From JACVRW01 sp963771715 (GTDB lineage: Bacteria > Actinomycetota > Thermoleophilia > Solirubrobacterales > Thermoleophilaceae): a DNA stretch of 64,000 nucleotides. The stretch is from the NCBI GenBank assembly GCA_963771715.1, contig CAVYUQ010000003.1, positions 124,001 through 188,000 on the forward strand. The letters run 5' to 3'. Positions within the stretch are counted from its first letter, which is position 1. The number at the start of each line of letters is the position of its first letter. Positions 7,477 to 20,038 of this stretch are shown piece by piece. Both the position numbers and the translations under genes were made by a program. A model generated the notes under the pieces. The model saw nothing but the letters and a program-made list of their open reading frames with translations. It made no database searches and was not told the DNA's origin.

Positions 7477-9941
7477 ATGGCGCGTCCCGAGCAGAACTGG
7501 ATCACGTTCGAGATCGACGGCAAGCAGGTGCGCGCGCCGGAGGGCGCGATGCTCGTGGACGCCGCGAAGCACGGCGACGTGGAGATCCCGTACTTCTGTT
7601 ACGAGCCGAAGCTCGGGCAGCCGGTGGGCGCGTGCCGCATGTGCCTGGTGGAGATCGAGGGCATCCCGAAGCTCCAGACCTCGTGCTCGACCCCGGTGCG
7701 CGACGGCATGGTCGTGATCACGACCTCCGACCGCGTGAAGCAGGCGCAGAACGCGGTCGTGGAGTTCCTGCTCGTGAACCACCCGCTCGACTGCCCGGTC
7801 TGCGACAAGGGCGGCGAGTGCCCGCTTCAGGACATCTCGTTCGGCTGGGGCGCGGGCCGCTCGCGCTACATCGAGCCGAAGCGCCACTTCAAGAAGCCGC
7901 TCGAGCTCTCGCCGCTGGTGGCGATCGACCGCGAGCGCTGCATCCTCTGCTACCGCTGCGTGCGCTTCTCGCAGGAGGTGGCCGAGGACCACCAGCTCGT
8001 GTTCCTCGAGCGCGGCGACCACACCTTCGTCGGCACCCACAACGGCCGGCCCTACGTGGCCCCGTTCAGCGGCAACATCATCGAGCTCTGCCCGGTGGGC
8101 GCGCTCACCTCCACCGCCTACCGCTTCCGCGCGCGTCCCTGGGACATCGAGGACTCGGGGACGATCTGCACGCTCTGCCCGTCGCAGTGCAACGTGAAGC
8201 TCACGATCCGCGACGACGCGAAGGTCTTGCGCGTGCTCGCGCGCGACAACGAGGAGGTGGACGACGGCTGGCTGTGCGACAAGGGCCGCTTCGGCTACCA
8301 GTCCTTCGCCGCGCCCGAGCGGATCACGGCGCCGCTGATGCGCATCGGCGGCTTCCTGCGCGAGGCGAGCTGGGAGCGCGCACTGGAGGCCGCGGCCTCG
8401 CTGCTCGAGAGATCCGGTGAGAACACGGTGGCCCGCGTGGGTGGCCAGGCCACCAACGAGGAGGGCTTCCTGGTGCAGCACCTGCTGCGCAAGGGGCTCG
8501 GCTCTCCGCACGTGAGCGCCGGGCCAGCGCCGGGTGGGACAACTCTCTCGCGCGCGCTCGCGCGCGTGGACCTGTCCGCGCGCGTCTCCGACATCGATCA
8601 CGCCAACGCGATCCTGGTGCTGGACACCGAGCTGGTGGACGAGGCGCCGATCCTGGACCTGCGGGTGCGCAAGGCGGTGCGCCGCAACCGCGCCCGGCTG
8701 GTGGTGGCGTCGAGTCGCCCCTCGACGCTCGACGCGGCGGCCGGGGCCGCGCTTCGCTTCAGGGCGGGTGCGGCGGAGGGCGCCATGGCGGCCGTCGCGG
8801 CGGCGCTCGGCTCGCCGCGGACCAGCGGCGCATCGCTTGACGAGCTGTCGCGCCGCGCGGGCGCCACGAGCGGCTTCATCCCGGGCCGCCCGCAGCTGGG
8901 CGGCGCAGGCCCCACGAGCGCGGCCGACGCCGTGCGCGCCGCGGCCGAGCTGCTGCGCGACGCCGGCGACGTGGTGGTGATCTGCGGCGAGCGCGTCTTC
9001 GGCGGCGAGCGCGGCGGCGAGGCCGGCGAGGCGCTGCTCGCGCTCGCGGGCGCGCTCGGCATAGCCGGCAGAGCGGAGTCCGGCCTGATCGCGATCCCGG
9101 CGGAGACGAACGGGCGCGGGCTGCGCGAGGTCGGTTGCTCCTCGCTGCTCGAGCCCGGCCTGGCCGACGCCGCCACGCCGGGCGACCCCGACTCCGCCCG
9201 CGGTGCGCTGCTGCTGCTCGAGACCGACGCCCCCGAGCCCGAGCTGGCGCGCGCCAGCGCTGTGGTCGCCTTCGCCCGCTTCAACACCGACGCCCTCGAA
9301 AGCCACGCCGACGTGGTCTTCCCGGCCGAGATCTACGCCGAGAAGGAGGGCACGATGACCCACCCGGACGGGCGCGTGCAGCGCGTGCGGCAGGCGCTCG
9401 GCCGCCCGGGGGAGGTGCGCGCGGGCTGGAGCGTCCTCGCCGAGCTGTGCGAGCGGCTCGGCGCAGGCACCGGCGCGCTGTCCACGCCGATGGTCACGGC
9501 GCTGATCGCCGACGCCGTTCCGTTCTACGCCGGCCTCACGCTCGACGAGCTCGGCGGCGACGGCGTGCGCTGGCAGGACCGCGACGCCGCCTCCGCGCTG
9601 CCCGCCGCCGAGCTGTCCGCCGAGCCGCTCCCGGAGCCGCCGGAGCCGCCGGACGGGCTGGTCTTGGCCGGGGCGCCCACGCTCTGGGCGGGACCGGAGG
9701 TGGAGTACTCGCCGTCGCTGCGCTTCCTCGCCACCGGCGAGAAGGCGTGGATGTCGGTCGAGGACGCGCGCCGGCTCGGTGTGGAGAGCGGTGACGAGGT
9801 CGAGTTGTCGGTGAACGGCGACCGGCTCAGCGCCCAGGCGATCGTGCGGACCGGCGTGCCGGCGGGAAGCGTGTTCCTGTCGCCGCCAACCCTCGTGGAG
9901 GGACCGGTGGAGGTCAGGGTGCCGCAGGCGGTCGCGTCGTA

Positions 9942-9942
<1 letters not shown>
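7477..9942 (+). CDS. nuoG: NADH-quinone oxidoreductase subunit G
   Basis: The product is 821 residues, ATG start 4 bases after nuoF. The N-terminal ferredoxin domain has the [2Fe-2S] cysteines (CYEPKLGQPVGACRMC). The His/Cys N5 cluster follows (HPLDCPVCDKGGECPLQD), then the N4 cluster (CILCYRCVRF and CPVGALT). The extra N7 cluster motif CTLCPSQC with the distant LCDKGRF is also present. The C-terminal two thirds is a molybdopterin-oxidoreductase-like domain, normally non-catalytic in Complex I, ending in a molydopterin dinucleotide-binding-like fold. Confidence 0.94.
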
Positions 9943-10933
<991 letters not shown>

Positions 10934-10934
<1 letters not shown>

Positions 10935-11470
10935 TGAGCCCATTCGCGTGGGAGGAAGACGTCGTGCAGGTGGAGCGCGGCCCCGAGCCCGGCGGCCTCG
11001 GCGGCGCCTACCGCGCGTTCGGCGAGACGCTGCGCGGGCTGCGCACGACCTTCGGCCGAGTGACGGAGGGCCACCACACGATCGAGTACCCCGAGCAGAA
11101 GACGCCCGTGTATCCGCGCTTCCGCGGCCGTCACCGGCTGCATCGCTTCGAGGACACCGGGCTCGAGAAGTGCGTGGGCTGTTCGCTCTGCGCCGCGGCC
11201 TGTCCCGCGGAGTGCATCCGCGTGGTCGCCGCGGAGAACACGCCGGAGAACCAGGTGTCGGCCGGCGAGCGCTACGCGGCCGTGTACGAGATCAACATGA
11301 CCCGCTGCATCTTCTGCGGCTACTGCGAGCTGGCCTGCCCGTTCGACGCGATCACGATGGGCAACGACTACGAGCTGGCCGACTACAGCCGCAGCGACCT
11401 GATCTTCACGAAGGAGATGCTGCTGGCCGACCCGCCCGAGCACACGCCGCTCCGGCGTGCTGGGGAGTAG
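10934..11470 (+). CDS. nuoI: NADH-quinone oxidoreductase subunit I
   Basis: The product is 178 residues. It is a 2x[4Fe-4S] ferredoxin subunit carrying clusters N6a and N6b. Both motifs are complete: CVGCSLCAAACPAECI near residue 78 and CIFCGYCELACPFDAI near residue 118. It links the electron path from NuoG to NuoB. The ATG overlaps the nuoH stop (TGATG). Confidence 0.95.
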
Positions 11471-11480
11471 GCGCGGGGCC

Positions 11481-12101
11481 ATGTGGTTCGAGCAGGTCCT
11501 GTTCTTCATTGCCGGGATAGGCGCGCTCGCAGGCGCACTCGGCGTGGTTCTGCTCCAGAACCCGTTCTACAGCGTGCTCTCGCTCGTCGGGCACCTGCTC
11601 GGGCTTGCAGTGCTGTTCCTGCTTCTGAACGCCGAGTTCATCGCCGCGGCGCAGGTGGTGGTCTACGCGGGCGCGGTGATGGTGCTCTACCTGTTCGTGG
11701 TCGCCTACATCGGAGGCGCCGACGAGCCGCTGCGTCCCGAGAGCGGAGGAGTGGCCCTGTTCGGCCCGCTGTTCGCGGTGGCGATCGCGGTCGAGCTCTG
11801 CATCGCCTTCATCGCGAGCGGCCTCCAGGCCCTCGACACACGTGGCGCCGACGTGGCCCGACCTGAGAACGCCGACCAGTTCGGCTCGCCCGGTGCGATC
11901 GGCGAGCTGCTGCTCACGGACTTCCTGCTGCCGTTCGAGGCCGCCTCGTTCCTGCTGCTGGTGGCGGCCGTGGGCGCCGTCGTACTGGCGCGCCGCAGGC
12001 GCGGGCTCGAGGAGGTGGGCACGGGGCCGATGGGCAGCGCCGACGGACCGCCCGGCCGGCGCCGCGAGCCCCCAACCGAGACGCTCGAGGTGCGCGTCTA
12101 G
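11481..12101 (+). CDS. nuoJ: NADH-quinone oxidoreductase subunit J
   Basis: The product is 206 residues with five transmembrane segments. I chose ATG 11481, which gives the family N-terminus MWFEQVLFFIAG; the GTG at 11457 would add eight polar residues inside the end of nuoI. The conserved helix 3 (EFIAAAQVVVYAGAVMVLYLF) contains the pi-bulge region tied to proton pumping. The C-terminus has an Arg/Pro-rich tail of about 35 residues. Confidence 0.94.
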   Translation: MWFEQVLFFIAGIGALAGALGVVLLQNPFYSVLSLVGHLLGLAVLFLLLNAEFIAAAQVVVYAGAVMVLYLFVVAYIGGADEPLRPESGGVALFGPLFAVAIAVELCIAFIASGLQALDTRGADVARPENADQFGSPGAIGELLLTDFLLPFEAASFLLLVAAVGAVVLARRRRGLEEVGTGPMGSADGPPGRRREPPTETLEVRV

Positions 12102-12104
12102 CCG

Positions 12105-12404
12105 ATGGACATCACCTGGTACCTCGTCCTCTCGGCCTTCATCTTCGCGATCGGGGCCGCCGGCGTGATCAGCCGCCGCAACCCGCTCGTGGTGCTGCTC
12201 TGCCTCGAGCTGATGCTGAACGCCGGCAACCTCGCGCTGGTGGCGTTCTCGCGCATGCACGGCGGCGAGGCTGGCCAGGTGTTCGCGCTGATCGTGATGG
12301 TGATCGCCGCCTGTGAGGTCGTGATCGGCCTCGGGATCATCGTCGCGATGTACCGCAACCGGCTCCCCATCGATGTTGACGAAATGTCGGAGCTCCGGGG
12401 GTGA
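12105..12404 (+). CDS. nuoK: NADH-quinone oxidoreductase subunit K
   Basis: The product is 99 residues, the usual length, with three transmembrane helices. The proton-channel glutamate is present in CLELMLNAGNLAL (near residue 36), and a second conserved glutamate is in AACEVVIGLGI (near residue 70). The stop overlaps the GTG of nuoL. Confidence 0.95.
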   Translation: MDITWYLVLSAFIFAIGAAGVISRRNPLVVLLCLELMLNAGNLALVAFSRMHGGEAGQVFALIVMVIAACEVVIGLGIIVAMYRNRLPIDVDEMSELRG

Positions 12405-14410
12405 GCGCCACCTCGTACGGCTGGCTCGTACTCGCGTTCCCGGTCGCGGGGACGCTGATCATCAGCTTCGGCTGGCGGGTGCTGCCGGGCCGGCTGCCTG
12501 GCTGGATCGCCACGTCGGCGATCTTCCTCTCGTTCCTGGCCTCGATCGGCGCGCTGGTCGACCTGCTCGACCACCCCGAGGAGGAGCGCCAGCTGGTGGA
12601 CAGCGCGTGGACCTACGCGGCCACCGCGGACTTCAGCGCCGACCTCGCGATCCTGGTCGACCCGCTGTCGGTGTTCATGTGCCTCGTGGTATCGGGCGTG
12701 TCCTTCCTGATCCACCTCTACTCGGTCGCGTACATGGGCGGGGACCGCGGCCACGCGCGCTACTTCGCGTACCTCAACTTCTTCGTCTTCTCGATGCTGC
12801 TGCTGGTCCTGGCCGCGAACTTCGTGATCCTGATCATCGGCTGGGCGTTCGTCGGCGCGGCCTCGTACCTGCTGATCTCGTACTGGTACCGGCGCGACAC
12901 CGCGGTCCGCGCAGGCATCAAGGCATTCGTCATCAACGTGATCGGCGACGTCGGGCTCGTGGTCGCGGCGTTCCTGATCCTCGACAACGTCGGGTCGCTC
13001 GACTTCCTGCCGGTGTTCGAGCAGGCGGGCGCCACGTTCAGCACGAACGACGGGGCGCTCGTCGCGGCATGCCTCCTCCTGCTGGTGGGCGCGTTCGCGA
13101 AGTCGGCCCAGCTTCCGCTCCACACCTGGCTTCCGGACGCCATGGAGGGCCCCACCCCCGTCTCCGCCCTGATCCACGCCGCGACCATGGTCACGGCCGG
13201 CGTGTACCTGATCGCGCGCATGCACCCACTCTTCGAGCTCGCGCCGACCGCTGCCGACATCGGCGCGATCATCGGCTGCGCCACGCTCGTGTTCGCGGGC
13301 ACCGTCGCGCTGGCGGTCACCGACCTCAAGCGCGTGATCGCGTACTCCACGATCTCGCAGATCGGCTACATGGTGATGGGCGCGTCGATCGCCGCCTACG
13401 GCGCGGGGCTCTTCCACCTGATGACGCACGCGTTCTTCAAGGCGCTGCTGTTCATGGGTGCCGGCTCGGTGATCGGCGCGATGGCGGGCATCCAGGACAT
13501 GGACCGCATGGGCGGCTTCCGGCGCGCGATGCCGTTCACGTTCATCACGTTCGTGATCGGGGCGCTCGCGCTCGCCGGCTTCCCGTTCACGGCCGGCTTC
13601 TTCTCGAAGGACGAGATCCTCGCCTTCGCGATCAACCGCGGCGACTGGTACGTGGCGCTAGCGATCTTCGGCTACATCGGCGCGTTCCTCACGGCCTTCT
13701 ACGCGTTCCGGATGGTGTTCCGCGTCTTCCTCGGCGAGGCGGTGCCGGAGGCGCGCGAGCTCGAGGGCGGCCACCTGGCGCACGGCGACCCCGTGAACCC
13801 GATGACCGGCGAGCCGGAGGACACGGACGTGGGCTTCCCCGGCCCGGAGCACCACGTGGCCGAGCGCGCCTGGCCGATGAAGGCGGCCATGGGCCCCCTT
13901 GCGCTGCTGTCGATCGTGGGCTTCGTCGTCGCGATCCCGGGCATCTCCGACATCCTCGAGAAGTTCCTCGAGCCGACCTTCGAGGACTCGCGCTTCCACG
14001 ACACCGCACCCACCACCGGCGCGGAGGTCTGGGGCCTCGTGGCCGGCGGCGTGATCTCGATCCTCGGGATCGGGCTCGCGTGGTGGGTCTACGTGCGCGA
14101 GCCCGGCACGGCCACGCGCCTCCGTGAGCGTTTCGCGTGGCTGCACCGCTTCCTCGTGAACAAGTGGTACTTCGACGAGCTCTACGAGGCGATGTTCGTG
14201 CGCCCGGTGGCCACGATCGGCGGCTTCAGCAGGCGCGTGATCGAGACCGAGTTCGTGCAGGGCACGATCGTGGGCGGCGCCACCGGCATCGTGCGCGTGG
14301 GCACCTCGGTCGCCCGCGCGGTCCAGACCGGCTACCTGCGCCTGTACGCGCTCTTCCTGCTGCTCGGCGTGGCGGCCCTGACCCTCTACTTCCTGATCAC
14401 GAGCTCGTGA
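12401..14410 (+). CDS. nuoL: NADH-quinone oxidoreductase subunit L (antiporter-like)
   Basis: The product is 669 residues, GTG start overlapping the nuoK stop. It is the distal antiporter-like proton pump of Complex I, with about 14 core helices and a long lateral C-terminal helix. The core motif is intact: KSAQLPLHTWLPDAMEGPTP followed by VSALIHAATMVTAGVYL, with the lysine and glutamate used in proton transfer. The loop at about residues 448-490 is rich in charged residues. The end meets the nuoM start at GTGA. Confidence 0.95.
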   Translation: MSATSYGWLVLAFPVAGTLIISFGWRVLPGRLPGWIATSAIFLSFLASIGALVDLLDHPEEERQLVDSAWTYAATADFSADLAILVDPLSVFMCLVVSGVSFLIHLYSVAYMGGDRGHARYFAYLNFFVFSMLLLVLAANFVILIIGWAFVGAASYLLISYWYRRDTAVRAGIKAFVINVIGDVGLVVAAFLILDNVGSLDFLPVFEQAGATFSTNDGALVAACLLLLVGAFAKSAQLPLHTWLPDAMEGPTPVSALIHAATMVTAGVYLIARMHPLFELAPTAADIGAIIGCATLVFAGTVALAVTDLKRVIAYSTISQIGYMVMGASIAAYGAGLFHLMTHAFFKALLFMGAGSVIGAMAGIQDMDRMGGFRRAMPFTFITFVIGALALAGFPFTAGFFSKDEILAFAINRGDWYVALAIFGYIGAFLTAFYAFRMVFRVFLGEAVPEARELEGGHLAHGDPVNPMTGEPEDTDVGFPGPEHHVAERAWPMKAAMGPLALLSIVGFVVAIPGISDILEKFLEPTFEDSRFHDTAPTTGAEVWGLVAGGVISILGIGLAWWVYVREPGTATRLRERFAWLHRFLVNKWYFDELYEAMFVRPVATIGGFSRRVIETEFVQGTIVGGATGIVRVGTSVARAVQTGYLRLYALFLLLGVAALTLYFLITSS

Positions 14411-15885
14411 CCATCCACCTGTCGATAGTCCTCTTCGTGCCGCTGCTCACGGGCCTGGTGCGGCGCCTTCCTACCGCGCGACGGAGCGCGCTGGACGGTC
14501 CTGATCGGGACGCTGATGGTGCTCGCGTACGTGGTCGTGATGCTCGTGGACTTCGAGCCCGGCGGCGGCCTCCAGTACGTCACGAACGACGAGTGGATCT
14601 CCGAGCTCGGCATCAGCTACAAGCTCGGCGTCGACGGGCTGAACCTGTTCCTGATCGCGCTGACCGCGATCGGATGGGTGGCCTGCACGTTCGTGGCCGC
14701 GTTCACCGTGGTGGACCGGCCGCGGCTGTTCTTCTTCAACCTCGCGCTCGCGGAGACCGCGGTGCTGGGCGCGTTCATGGCGCAGGACCTGGCGCTCTTC
14801 ATCGTCTTCTTCGACCTGATGCTGGTGCCGTTCTACTTCCTGATCGGCGGCTGGGGCTCGGGCGAGCGCGTGCGCGCGACCACGAAGTTCGTGATCTACA
14901 CGCTCTCCGGCTCGCTGCTGATGATGGCCGCCGCCATCGCGCTCGGCGTGCTGGCCACCCCCGACGGCGGCGAGATCTCGTTCGCGCTATCCGACCTCGC
15001 GAACCGACCGGTTGCGGAGGGCTCGCAGCACTGGATCGTGCTGCTGTTCGCGCTGGCGTTCTTCGTGAAGGCGCCGCTGTTCCCGCTGCACGGCTGGGTG
15101 CCGGAGACATACCGCTCCACCTCGATCCCGGTGCTCGCCCTGCTCTCCGGCGTGCTCTCGAAGGTCGGCGTCTACGGCTTCCTGCGCATCGTCCTGCCGG
15201 TGATGCCCGACGGCGCGGAGTACTGGCAGGAGCTGTTCATCATCCTCGCGGTCTTCTCGATCCTGTACGGGTCGATCCTGGCGTTCTCGCAGGACAACGT
15301 GAGGATGGTGCTCGCGTACTCGTCCATCGCGCAGCTCGGCTTCATCGTGCTGGGCATCTTCGCCTTCGAGGAGAAGGGCGCCCAGGGGGCGCTCTTCCAG
15401 ATGCTGAACCACGGGCTCGTGACGGTGCCGCTGTTCCTGATCATCGGCGTGATCGCCGCGCGCGCCCGCGGGAGCGAGTCGCTCTCCGAGCTCGGGGGGA
15501 TGGGGTTCAGGGCGCCGGTGCTGGCGGCGCTGTTCCTGATCGTCGCGCTCGCGACGCTCGCCATGCCGGGCTCCGGCAACTTCGTCGGCGAGATCCTGAT
15601 CCTGTTCGGAGCCTTCGAGGATCAGCTCGTCTACGGACTCGTGGCGAGCGCGGGCGTGGTGTTCGCGGCGGTGTACATGATCCGGCTCTTCCAGGGGACC
15701 ATGCACGGCCGCGTGGGGCCCGCCGTGGAGTCACGTGAGATCGACCGCGTCAATCTGGCCGCGGTCGCCCCGCTCGTCGCGGTGATCGTGGCGCTCGGCG
15801 TGTATCCGCATTTCGTGGTGGACCGCACGGAGAGCGACACATCGCAGGCGATCTCGAAGACGCATGCCGAGGTCTCGGTGATCAA

Positions 15886-15889
<4 letters not shown>
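14407..15889 (+). CDS. nuoM: NADH-quinone oxidoreductase subunit M, frame broken near its start
   Basis: The protein starts at GTG 14407 (overlapping the nuoL stop) with TIHLSIVLFVPLLTGLV and continues in the next frame with GAFLPRDGARWTVLIGT. The change is explained by one extra C at about 14461. From there the frame is open to 15889 and carries FVKAPLFPLHGWVPETYRST and VLALLSGVLSKVGVYGF, the antiporter core with its key lysines. Without the extra base the product is about 493 residues, normal for NuoM. All other nuo genes are intact, so I read this as a probable sequence error. Confidence 0.9.
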
Positions 15890-17427
<1,538 letters not shown>

Positions 17428-17476
17428 GTCGACTGTCGACTTACTCCCCTCCAGCGCCAGTAAATCGACACTCGAC
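17428..17476. repeat. Long inverted repeat between nuoN and the glycerol operon
   Basis: Two 18-base arms (17428-17445 and 17459-17476) match at 16 of 18 positions around a 13-base C-rich loop. The arms carry repeated GTCGAC. It begins directly after the nuoN stop and ends 3 bases before the -35 hexamer of the MIP-channel gene. No T-run follows, so it is not a standard intrinsic terminator, but it is well placed to separate the two operons. Confidence 0.7.
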
Positions 17477-17479
17477 GCC

Positions 17480-17508
17480 TTGACACATCCAGCACTTGGA
17501 TGTAGGTT
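17480..17508 (+). promoter_or_regulatory. Sigma-70-type promoter of the dihydroxyacetone operon
   Basis: A perfect TTGACA at 17480-17485 and TAGGTT at 17503-17508 are separated by 17 bases. This is the best housekeeping promoter in the window. Transcription would begin near 17515, just before the palindromic operator. Confidence 0.75.
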
Positions 17509-17521
17509 GCGCGAAACAGCG

Positions 17522-17536
17522 TTCGACATTATCGAA
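17522..17536. promoter_or_regulatory. Palindromic operator, site 1
   Basis: TTCGA-CATTA-TCGAA is a perfect 5+5 inverted repeat located at about +7 to +21 of the predicted transcript, where a bound protein would block the promoter. The same element occurs at 22567-22581 in the control region of dhaM and the IclR-family gene, so the IclR protein is the likely binder. Confidence 0.7.
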
Positions 17537-17563
17537 TCGAGGTCGGACGCGAGAGGAGGAGAA

Positions 17564-18349
17564 GTGGAAGAGCACACCCTGTCCCAGCGAGTTCTTGCAG
17601 AGACTCTGGGGACCGCCCTGCTCGTGCTCGTAGGCCCCGGGTCCGTTGTCGCCACGCTTGTCCTGGCCGGCGACAAGGTTCCCGCGATCGACGGGTCCGA
17701 CCTGCTCGGCATCTCGTTTGCCTTCGGCCTCGTGATCACCGCGCTCGTGTACGCGATCGGCAAGGTCTCGGGCTGTCACATCAACCCCGCCGTGACGTTC
17801 GCGCTCGCGGCCACCAAGCGCTTTCCGTGGCGCGAGGTGCCGCACTACTGGGGCGCACAGGTCGTGGGCGGCATCATCGGCGCGCTGGGGATCTGGGCGC
17901 TGTTCACCAAGACCGGCGTCGACATGGGCCTCGGACAGGCGTCCTTCAACGAGGACAGCTACACCTGGGGCTCGGCGATCTTCGCCGAGTTCATCGGCAC
18001 GGCGATCCTGATGTTCGCGATCCTCGGGATCGTGGACGCCCGCTCGCCGGGCGACTTCGCCGGCATCGTCATCGGAGGCGTCGTGGTCGCGATCATCATG
18101 GTGGTCGGCCCGATCACGGCGGCGTCGCTCAACCCGGCCCGCGCGATCGGTCCGGCCGTGGCGCTCACAGTCGCCGATGGCACCACGCACTGGAACCAGA
18201 TCATCCCGGTGTACATCCTGCCGGGCTTTGCCGGAGCCGCCCTCGCGGCGTTCGCGTACGACTTCCTCGCCACCCCGCGGAAGCTCACGCAGCCGATCGA
18301 GAGTGCCGTGACCCATCCCGACCCCGTCGAAGCCCTCGCGGCGAAGTAG
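17564..18349 (+). CDS. MIP-family channel (glycerol/water facilitator)
   Basis: The product is 261 residues, starting at GTG 17564 behind a strong AGGAGG (17554-17559); an earlier in-frame TTG lies inside the -35 box and is rejected. Six transmembrane helices and both NPA boxes are visible: GCHINPAVTFALA near residue 70 and SLNPARAIGPAVAL near residue 190. The second box lacks the Asp of classical GlpF (NPARD), so aquaporin-like selectivity is possible, but the operon with dihydroxyacetone kinase genes argues for glycerol or dihydroxyacetone uptake. Confidence 0.85.
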   Translation: MEEHTLSQRVLAETLGTALLVLVGPGSVVATLVLAGDKVPAIDGSDLLGISFAFGLVITALVYAIGKVSGCHINPAVTFALAATKRFPWREVPHYWGAQVVGGIIGALGIWALFTKTGVDMGLGQASFNEDSYTWGSAIFAEFIGTAILMFAILGIVDARSPGDFAGIVIGGVVVAIIMVVGPITAASLNPARAIGPAVALTVADGTTHWNQIIPVYILPGFAGAALAAFAYDFLATPRKLTQPIESAVTHPDPVEALAAK

Positions 18350-18361
18350 AGAGGACAAGAC

Positions 18362-19378
18362 ATGGCTACTGTCGCCACACCAATGAAGAAGCTCCTGAAC
18401 GATCCGGCGAGCGTCGTGAAGGAGTCGCTCGCCGGCCTGGCCGCCGCACACGGCGACCTCGTCCGCTACGACGCCGAGGCCCAGATCCTCGTCCGCGCCA
18501 CACCGGCGGACAAGGTGGCCCTCATCTCCGGCGGAGGCTCGGGGCACGAGCCGATGCACGGGGGCTTCGTCGGCCCCGGCATGCTGGACGCCGCGTGCCC
18601 GGGCGAGGTCTTCACCTCGCCCGTGCCGGAGCAGATGCTCGCCGCGACCAAGGCCGTCGACTCCGGCAAGGGCGTCGTGCACATCGTCAAGAACTACACG
18701 GGCGACGTGATGAACTTCAAGCTCGCCGCGGAGGACGCGGAGGACGAGGGGATTCAGGTCGAGTCCGTGTTGATCGACGACGACGTGGCCGTGCAGGACT
18801 CGCTCTACACCGCGGGTCGCCGCGGGGTCGGCGCCACGGTGCTGGCGGAGAAGATCGCCGGCGCCGCAGCCGAGCGGGGCGACGACCTCGCCTCGGTAAC
18901 GGGGATCGCCCGTCTCGTGAACGAGAAGGCGCGCTCCTACGGCGTGGCTCTGTCCTCGTGCACCCCGCCGGCCGCCGGCGCGCCGATCTTCGACCTCCCC
19001 GACGGGGAGATGGAGGTCGGCATCGGCATCCACGGCGAGCCGGGGCGCGAGCGCCGGCCGCTCGGCAGCGCCGCAGAGATCGCGGAGCTGATGATCGAGG
19101 CGGTTGTGTCTGACCTCCAGCCGGCCGACGGAGCGTCGGTGCTGCCGTTCGTGAATGGCATGGGCGGCACGCCGCAGCTGGAGCTCTACCTCCTCTACGG
19201 CGAGATCGAGCGCCGGCTGCGTGAGCGCGGCCTGAAGCCCGAGCGCCGCCTGGTGGGGAGCTACATCACATCACTCGAGATGGCGGGGGCCTCGCTCACG
19301 CTGCTCGAGCTGGATGACGAGCTCACCGCGCTGTGGGATGCTCCGGTGCACACCCCCGCGCTCCACTGGGGGGCGTGA
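18362..19378 (+). CDS. dhaK: PTS-dependent dihydroxyacetone kinase, substrate-binding subunit DhaK
   Basis: The product is 338 residues. DhaK binds dihydroxyacetone covalently through a histidine, seen here in GIGIHGEPG near residue 220. The phosphate/substrate region ISGGGSGHEPMHGGFVGPGM near residue 55 and NYTGDVMNF near 115 are typical. DhaK receives the phosphoryl group from DhaL-ADP. It sits 12 bases after the channel gene and 6 bases before dhaL, in one operon. Confidence 0.93.
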   Translation: MATVATPMKKLLNDPASVVKESLAGLAAAHGDLVRYDAEAQILVRATPADKVALISGGGSGHEPMHGGFVGPGMLDAACPGEVFTSPVPEQMLAATKAVDSGKGVVHIVKNYTGDVMNFKLAAEDAEDEGIQVESVLIDDDVAVQDSLYTAGRRGVGATVLAEKIAGAAAERGDDLASVTGIARLVNEKARSYGVALSSCTPPAAGAPIFDLPDGEMEVGIGIHGEPGRERRPLGSAAEIAELMIEAVVSDLQPADGASVLPFVNGMGGTPQLELYLLYGEIERRLRERGLKPERRLVGSYITSLEMAGASLTLLELDDELTALWDAPVHTPALHWGA

Positions 19379-19384
19379 GAGCCG

Positions 19385-20038
19385 GTGATTGCAGGAGCCG
19401 CGGTGCGCACCACAACGATCCACGCCTGGATGACCACGATCGCAGAGTCCGTCAAGGATCGGCGCGACTACCTGACCCAGTTGGACGCCGCGATCGGCGA
19501 CGGTGACCACGGCGTGAACATGGACCGTGGCTTCGAGGCGGTCGGCAAGGCGCTGGCCGCACAGGACGGGTCGCTTCCGCCCGGGAAGCTCCTGACGGTC
19601 GCGGGCAAGACTCTCGTGTCGACCGTCGGCGGAGCAAGCGGTCCCCTTTGGGGGACCGCCTTCCGCCGGGCCGGCCGGGCGCTCGGCGACCGCGAGGAGC
19701 TCGACGGCCGGGACCTGGTCGTGGCACTTCGGGCCGGGCTCGACGGTGTCGTCGAGCTCGGTGCGGCCCAGCCGGGCGACAAGACGATGGTCGACGCCCT
19801 CGGGCCCGCCATCGACGCGCTCGAGGCGGGTCTCGACTCGGGTCAGTCGCTCGAGGCCGCGCTCGCCGCGGCCACCGAGGCCGCCGAGAACGGGGCGAAG
19901 GCCACGGTGCCGCTCCAGGCCCGGAAGGGCCGTGCGTCGTACCTCGGCGAGCGCTCGATCGGGCACCAGGATCCGGGCGCCACCTCGGCTGCGCTCATCA
20001 TGGCCGCGCTTCAGCGGGCGGTCGAGCAGGACAAGTGA
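19385..20038 (+). CDS. dhaL: PTS-dependent dihydroxyacetone kinase, ADP-binding subunit DhaL
   Basis: The product is 217 residues, GTG start. The metal/ADP site DAAIGDGDHGVNMDRGF near residue 35 and TVGGASGPLWGTAF near residue 82 are hallmarks of DhaL. In this family ADP stays bound as a cofactor, is phosphorylated by DhaM and passes the phosphate to dihydroxyacetone on DhaK. GDKTMVDALGPA is also conserved. The stop overlaps the ATG of the Enzyme I gene. Confidence 0.93.
   Translation: MIAGAAVRTTTIHAWMTTIAESVKDRRDYLTQLDAAIGDGDHGVNMDRGFEAVGKALAAQDGSLPPGKLLTVAGKTLVSTVGGASGPLWGTAFRRAGRALGDREELDGRDLVVALRAGLDGVVELGAAQPGDKTMVDALGPAIDALEAGLDSGQSLEAALAAATEAAENGAKATVPLQARKGRASYLGERSIGHQDPGATSAALIMAALQRAVEQDK

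Noticed and set aside
5733..7523. A 596-codon open frame on the minus strand opposite nuoE and nuoF
   Set aside because: It is a GC-driven shadow of conserved Complex I genes, with low-complexity Ala/Arg/Leu/His composition and no recognisable domain. The same holds for other long antisense frames, such as 7288-9363.
17480..17563. Start of the MIP channel at TTG 17480
   Set aside because: That codon is part of the TTGACA -35 hexamer and lies upstream of the predicted transcript. GTG 17564 follows a strong AGGAGG site.
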